The notes beneath the pieces were generated by a model that had not been told where the DNA came from, ran no database searches, and worked only from the letters and a program-made list of their open reading frames with translations. Shown here piece by piece: positions 13,341 through 16,443 of a stretch of 16,443 bases of DNA; position 1 is the first letter of the stretch, and the number at the start of each line of letters is the position of its first letter. The DNA is taken from NCBI GenBank assembly GCA_022825185.1, contig JAJDYK010000123.1, positions 1 through 16,443 on the forward strand. Direction: 5' to 3'. The DNA comes from Candidatus Latescibacterota bacterium. GTDB lineage: Bacteria; Latescibacterota; UBA2968; UBA8231. The position numbers and the translations under genes are program-made.

Positions 13341-13706
13341 CTATCCTGCGACTTGGGCGCTGATGATTAAGTGTTCGACCCAATCGTCCCCCGTGTTGGA
13401 AAGCTGGTGTTTGACCTTCGGTGGGATGTGTACTGCATCGCCTTCGCGTACGTCGTAGATCTCTCCGTCGATCTTCATCTGTCCTTGGCCGCTGAGAAAG
13501 TAGTACACCTGCTCGGTGGCTTCGTGCTCGTGGTAATCGCCTTCCAGTCCCCCTTGCAGGCGATGTAGCGTTAGTCCGGAAAATCCCAAGAGTACTGCTT
13601 CGTTCTCGTCCAGCCCCTCGGTACTCTGGGCGCGGAAGATCGACCAGATCAGTTTGGATTCATGCCCGACGACGGGCGTGACGTTGCGCCAATTGCGAAT
13701 GACCAA
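13341..13706 (-). CDS. Small single-domain cupin protein
   Basis: A 121-residue beta-barrel cupin. Metal ligands of the first motif are H59, H61 and E65 (YHEHEATEQ), and the second motif supplies H100 (GDAVHIPPKVKHQLSN). Such proteins may be isomerases, dioxygenases or metabolite sensors; none can be chosen here. The start is TTG 13706, five bases after GAGGAGG; no ATG fits. It precedes the nucleoside hydrolase by three bases, so a role linked to sugar or nucleoside metabolism is possible but inferred. Confidence 0.88.
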   Translation of the reverse strand: MVIRNWRNVTPVVGHESKLIWSIFRAQSTEGLDENEAVLLGFSGLTLHRLQGGLEGDYHEHEATEQVYYFLSGQGQMKIDGEIYDVREGDAVHIPPKVKHQLSNTGDDWVEHLIISAQVAG

Positions 13707-13750
13707 AATGTCCTCCTCGCGTTTATCGTGCTGGTGAAATTCGTCGGCTT

Positions 13751-13778
13751 AACATATCAAACAGTAGGTGGCGGACAA
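13751..13778 (-). promoter_or_regulatory. Putative promoter of the cupin-nucleoside hydrolase operon
   Basis: On the minus strand, TTGTCC (13773-13778) and TATGTT (13751-13756) are spaced by 16 bases, each 4/6 to consensus, about 45 bases before the cupin start. It is weak but well placed. Confidence 0.33.
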
Positions 13779-13814
13779 AGTGTGCCCTGTTGCTGGTACG
13801 TCGGCTGGTTAAAT

Positions 13815-13888
13815 TAGGAATTAAGAATTAGCCGCCCGTACTCCTAGCAGGTTGCAAACGGCTATTAATTTTTAATTCTCAATTCCTA
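13815..13888. repeat. Long AT-rich inverted repeat (MITE-like or cruciform)
   Basis: TAGGAATTAAGAATTA (13815-13830) is the inverse of TAATTCTCAATTCCTA (13873-13888) with one mismatch. An inner pair TAGCCG / CGGCTA (13829-13834 and 13859-13864) extends the symmetry. The AT-rich arms stand out in GC-rich DNA and end just before the ribosome site of the aldo/keto reductase at 13902. It could be a small non-autonomous element, a terminator for upstream transcription or a regulatory hairpin. Confidence 0.7.
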
Positions 13889-13901
13889 CGGAGTAGCTAC
13901 T

Positions 13902-14795
13902 ATGACTACTGCCTCTATCGACATAGCTCCGCTGCCGCAAGTTACCTTCGGCAAAACCGGCGAACGCGTCCCCTTGCTCGGCTTGGGCACGGCCCCCGGA
14001 GGCTTTGGCCTAGCAGACGCGGACGCCATTGCGCTGTTTGAACGGGCCATTGACCTCGGCGTCACCTACATCGACACGGCCCCCGGCTACGACCGTGCCC
14101 AGAGTCAGCTCGCCCAGATCGTCCCCCGTTGTCGGCAAGACCTGTTCTTGGTCAGTAAGGCCCACACGGCCCACTACCAAGAGGTGCTCGATATCGTCGA
14201 AAAGAGCTTGGACACCTTGGGCACCGATCACTTGGATCTGGTGTACGTCCACTCGCTGGGCCACTTAGACGTAGAACAAGTGCTGGCTAAAGATGGTGCG
14301 CTCGCCGGCTTGCGCGAGGCGCAGCGGCGCGGTTGGACTCGCTATATCGGCATCACCGCACATCACGCGCCGTGGAAATCCGCCAAGGTCCTGCGCGAGG
14401 TTGAGATCGACGCCTGCATGTTCGCCTTTAGCTTTGTCGATTGCCATATCTACAACTTTGAGGAAGTGGTCCTCCCTTTGGCTCGCACTCAGAACGCCGC
14501 CGTCGCTGCGATGAAGGTGTACGGCGGGGCCATCGACATGGAGTACGAAACGCCGCGGTCCTCGGAGCTGACCAACAGCGGCTTTGACGATCACGAGCGG
14601 GCGTTGCGCTACGCCTTGGGATTGCCGGGGGTGAGTCTGGCGGTCATTGGAATGTATAACGAAGAGGAATTAGTGCAGAATATCGAATGGGTGCGGCGCT
14701 ACACGCCGTTGGATGCTGGCGAACAACAGGCACTGCTAGCGCAGGGGCGGGATATAGCCCGTCAATGGGGGCCGCATTACGGGTCGGTGGAGTGA
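13902..14795 (+). CDS. Aldo/keto reductase (sugar-oxidoreductase type)
   Basis: A 297-residue aldo/keto reductase. Catalytic residues D58 and Y63 (YIDTAPGYD), K86 (VSKAH) and H117 (YVHSLGH) are in place. The fold begins with KTGERVPLLGLGTAPGG. The C-terminal cofactor-binding block is less canonical (GVSLAVIGMYNEEELVQNI). ATG 13902 has CGGAG eight bases upstream, next to an 8-base palindrome GTAGCTAC. It shares little close similarity with the reductase at 8921-9844, so it is not a recent duplicate. It lies 27 bases before the sugar-acid dehydratase, so a shared pathway in sugar-acid metabolism is likely. Confidence 0.92.
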   Translation: MTTASIDIAPLPQVTFGKTGERVPLLGLGTAPGGFGLADADAIALFERAIDLGVTYIDTAPGYDRAQSQLAQIVPRCRQDLFLVSKAHTAHYQEVLDIVEKSLDTLGTDHLDLVYVHSLGHLDVEQVLAKDGALAGLREAQRRGWTRYIGITAHHAPWKSAKVLREVEIDACMFAFSFVDCHIYNFEEVVLPLARTQNAAVAAMKVYGGAIDMEYETPRSSELTNSGFDDHERALRYALGLPGVSLAVIGMYNEEELVQNIEWVRRYTPLDAGEQQALLAQGRDIARQWGPHYGSVE

Positions 14796-14822
14796 GCAAT
14801 ACAAAACATCAACGGGGAATTT

Positions 14823-15956
14823 ATGAAAATTACCAATATCAAATCCTTTGTTGGATCGAGCGGCTATTTTTTTGTAAAGGTAGAAACCGATGCTGGCATC
14901 TACGGTCTCGGTGAAGGGGGATTGAGACGGCGTGCCCTCGCCTTGGCAGAAGTTATTCGCTCTTTTGAACCGTTTCTCATCGGTGCAGACCCGTTCCAAA
15001 TTGAACATCTGTGGCAAGTGATGTTTCGCGGTGGCTTTTTTCCCGGCGGTGTCGTTCAATCCGCTGCCGTGAGTGCCGTGGATATCGCACTCTGGGACAT
15101 CAAAGGGAAAGCACTCAATGTACCTGTGTACGAACTTTTGGGCGGGCGCACGAGGGACAAAGTCGTCTGCTATCCGCACAACGGTGGCGGTACGATTGAT
15201 GCCCTCGTTGAGAGTTGTCGCCAAACCCATGCGGCCGGTTGGAAATTTGTCCGCTGGGGTTTGGCCGATGGTGCAGATAAAGGGACGTTTGAACCCAGAC
15301 GCGCTATTCAGCACGGCGTTGAGCAGGTGGAGGCCGTGCGCAATGCACTAGGCGATCAGGTCAACATATTAGTTGACGTGCATACCCGTCTCGACCCGGC
15401 GGATAGCCTCGATTTCTGCAACCGGGTTGCCCCCTACAATCCGTTTTTCATTGAAGATCCACTGCGCAGTGAAAACCCAGCCAGTCTCCGGCGGCTGCGC
15501 CAACAGACCTCCGTCCCGCTTGCCGTCGGGGAACAATTTGATAGCAAGTGGACGTTCAGAGAAGTCATTGAGGAGGATCTGATGGATTACTGCCGCGTTG
15601 ATCTGTGCATTGCCGGTGGATTGACAGAGGCTCGTAAAATTGCCGGGTGGTGCGAAACGCATTACATCCATCTGGCACCGCACAACCCGCTCGGGCCGGT
15701 TTCTACCGCGGCCTGTTTACATCTGTGTTTAGCATCTTCACTGGTCGGTGTGCAGGAACTTCCGCGTGCGCCGATGTCTTCGCTCACCGATGAGTTTCCG
15801 GTGCAGGTGCCGTTTGAGTCTGGGTACCTCTTGCCGCCCGAAGCTCCTGGTCTCGGTATTGAATTCAACGAGGCGGCGCTCGACACACTATCAACCCAGA
15901 ACTACGGAGCACCCACCGGCTATCTGCGCGATGATGGCTCCTATACGAATTGGTAG
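14823..15956 (+). CDS. Enolase-superfamily sugar-acid dehydratase (galactonate dehydratase-like)
   Basis: A 377-residue mandelate racemase/muconate lactonising enzyme-family protein. Metal ligands are D185, E211 (FIEDPL) and E237 (VGEQ). H187 (DVHTR) and H287 (PHNPLGP) match the acid/base pair of D-galactonate dehydratase GalD almost residue for residue. It therefore probably dehydrates an aldonic acid such as galactonate or mannonate to the 2-keto-3-deoxy acid in the cytoplasm. There is no evidence of the exact sugar. ATG 14823 follows GGGGA. It lies 27 bases downstream of the aldo/keto reductase. Its base composition looks a little less GC-rich than its neighbours, which may mark transfer, but this was judged by eye. 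Confidence 0.88.
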   Translation: MKITNIKSFVGSSGYFFVKVETDAGIYGLGEGGLRRRALALAEVIRSFEPFLIGADPFQIEHLWQVMFRGGFFPGGVVQSAAVSAVDIALWDIKGKALNVPVYELLGGRTRDKVVCYPHNGGGTIDALVESCRQTHAAGWKFVRWGLADGADKGTFEPRRAIQHGVEQVEAVRNALGDQVNILVDVHTRLDPADSLDFCNRVAPYNPFFIEDPLRSENPASLRRLRQQTSVPLAVGEQFDSKWTFREVIEEDLMDYCRVDLCIAGGLTEARKIAGWCETHYIHLAPHNPLGPVSTAACLHLCLASSLVGVQELPRAPMSSLTDEFPVQVPFESGYLLPPEAPGLGIEFNEAALDTLSTQNYGAPTGYLRDDGSYTNW

Positions 15957-15974
15957 GGAAGTAAAGAATGGGAG

Positions 15975-16443
15975 CTACGGACAGGTGGCGTCTCCATAAG
16001 TGGATTGCACGACCTGTTCCATAGAATCGATTTCTTCATCCGTTAGATCGTTAAAGTGGCTTGCGCGTTTTCGTGCGGACAGTCGGCCGTTGTTTTGGAG
16101 GCAAAAGCGAATGAAGAGGTCAATCTGACGGTCGGGCATATCTACGATGTTTTGGATAGCTCGTTTGGTCGCATCGTAGTTGGCTAGGAAGGCCAACTCG
16201 CGGGCGAGCTCGGTATCGATGGTCTGATCAATGAAGCGAAAAAGTGCCTCCGCTTGGGGGGTCATGTCGATATAGCGGTACCATGTAGCGGTATCGTTAT
16301 GCACAGTCAGGCGTCCATCTTGGTCGAGTGTGTATTCCACTAGGGGCATTAGCTGTCGGGAGAATGCATTTAGGGAAGCGTCATAGTCGGCTGGATTCTT
16401 TAGCATGACTGCCGATATGGGAAACATCACGTTTTCGGGTGTA
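15975..16443 (-). CDS. Fic family protein, C-terminal part (N-terminus outside the window)
   Basis: The open frame continues past the right edge; 155 residues are visible. The segment begins PENVMFPISAVML and contains PLVEYTLDQDGRLTVHNDTATWYRYIDMTPQAEALF, then FLANYDATKRAIQNIVDMPDRQIDLFIRFCLQNNGRLSARKRASHF. This matches the C-terminal winged-helix part of Fic-domain proteins (from memory). Fic proteins transfer AMP or other nucleotide groups to target proteins. The catalytic HPFx(D/E)GNGR motif would lie upstream and is not visible, so activity cannot be judged. A GTG-ATG at 16430 is an internal site, not the start. It converges on the dehydratase gene across an 18-base gap. Confidence 0.85.
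   Translation of the reverse strand, partial: TPENVMFPISAVMLKNPADYDASLNAFSRQLMPLVEYTLDQDGRLTVHNDTATWYRYIDMTPQAEALFRFIDQTIDTELARELAFLANYDATKRAIQNIVDMPDRQIDLFIRFCLQNNGRLSARKRASHFNDLTDEEIDSMEQVVQSTYGDATCP

Overview
The window (about 16.4 kb, GC-rich, both strands densely coded) looks like a chromosomal segment of an uncultured FCB-group bacterium, plausibly Latescibacterota-like. That placement is inference. It rests on a C-terminal FlgD-like/type 9-style sorting domain, an outer-membrane barrel ending in Phe, and the mix of lactonase, NHL, aldo/keto reductase, cupin, nucleoside hydrolase and enolase-superfamily genes. No tRNA, rRNA, CRISPR array, transposase or phage structural gene was seen, and no gap between genes exceeds 300 bases.

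Layout. On the minus strand at the left edge a PLP-dependent threonine/serine dehydratase overlaps a PcfJ-like protein that runs off the window. Divergent from them are an EamA permease, a membrane PH-domain protein and a lactonase-family propeller (2387-4859). Next come a periplasmic TlpA thioredoxin (minus) and a divergent outer-membrane barrel protein (plus). From 6942 to 9844 (minus) lie a thioredoxin-like protein with an in-frame TGA, an NHL-propeller protein and an aldo/keto reductase. From 9955 to 11851 (plus) is a tight three-gene unit: a small membrane protein, MsrA and an Eis-like acetyltransferase. A small coiled-coil membrane protein with its own promoter (minus) follows, then a cupin/nucleoside hydrolase pair (minus), an aldo/keto reductase with a GalD-like sugar-acid dehydratase (plus), and the C-terminal part of a Fic protein (minus) cut by the right edge.

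The most notable item is the gene at 6942-7961 (minus). Read conventionally it is two fragments separated by a TGA. The frame is kept across the TGA, and the TGA sits exactly where the first Cys of a thioredoxin CxxC motif belongs (G-Y-S-U-P-V-C). A 6-bp hairpin with a G/U-containing loop follows directly. Other genes here end in TGA, so TGA is a normal stop in this genome. I read the gene as a selenoprotein: signal peptide, UxxC redoxin domain, Glu-rich linker and C-terminal sorting/Ig-like domain, which would make it a secreted or surface-attached selenium-dependent redox enzyme. It is translationally linked to the NHL-propeller gene upstream.

Together with TlpA and MsrA, three thiol/selenol redox proteins lie within about 6 kb. 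The sugar-acid dehydratase, two aldo/keto reductases, lactonase, nucleoside hydrolase and permease suggest a scavenging carbohydrate and nucleoside metabolism, though they are not one operon.
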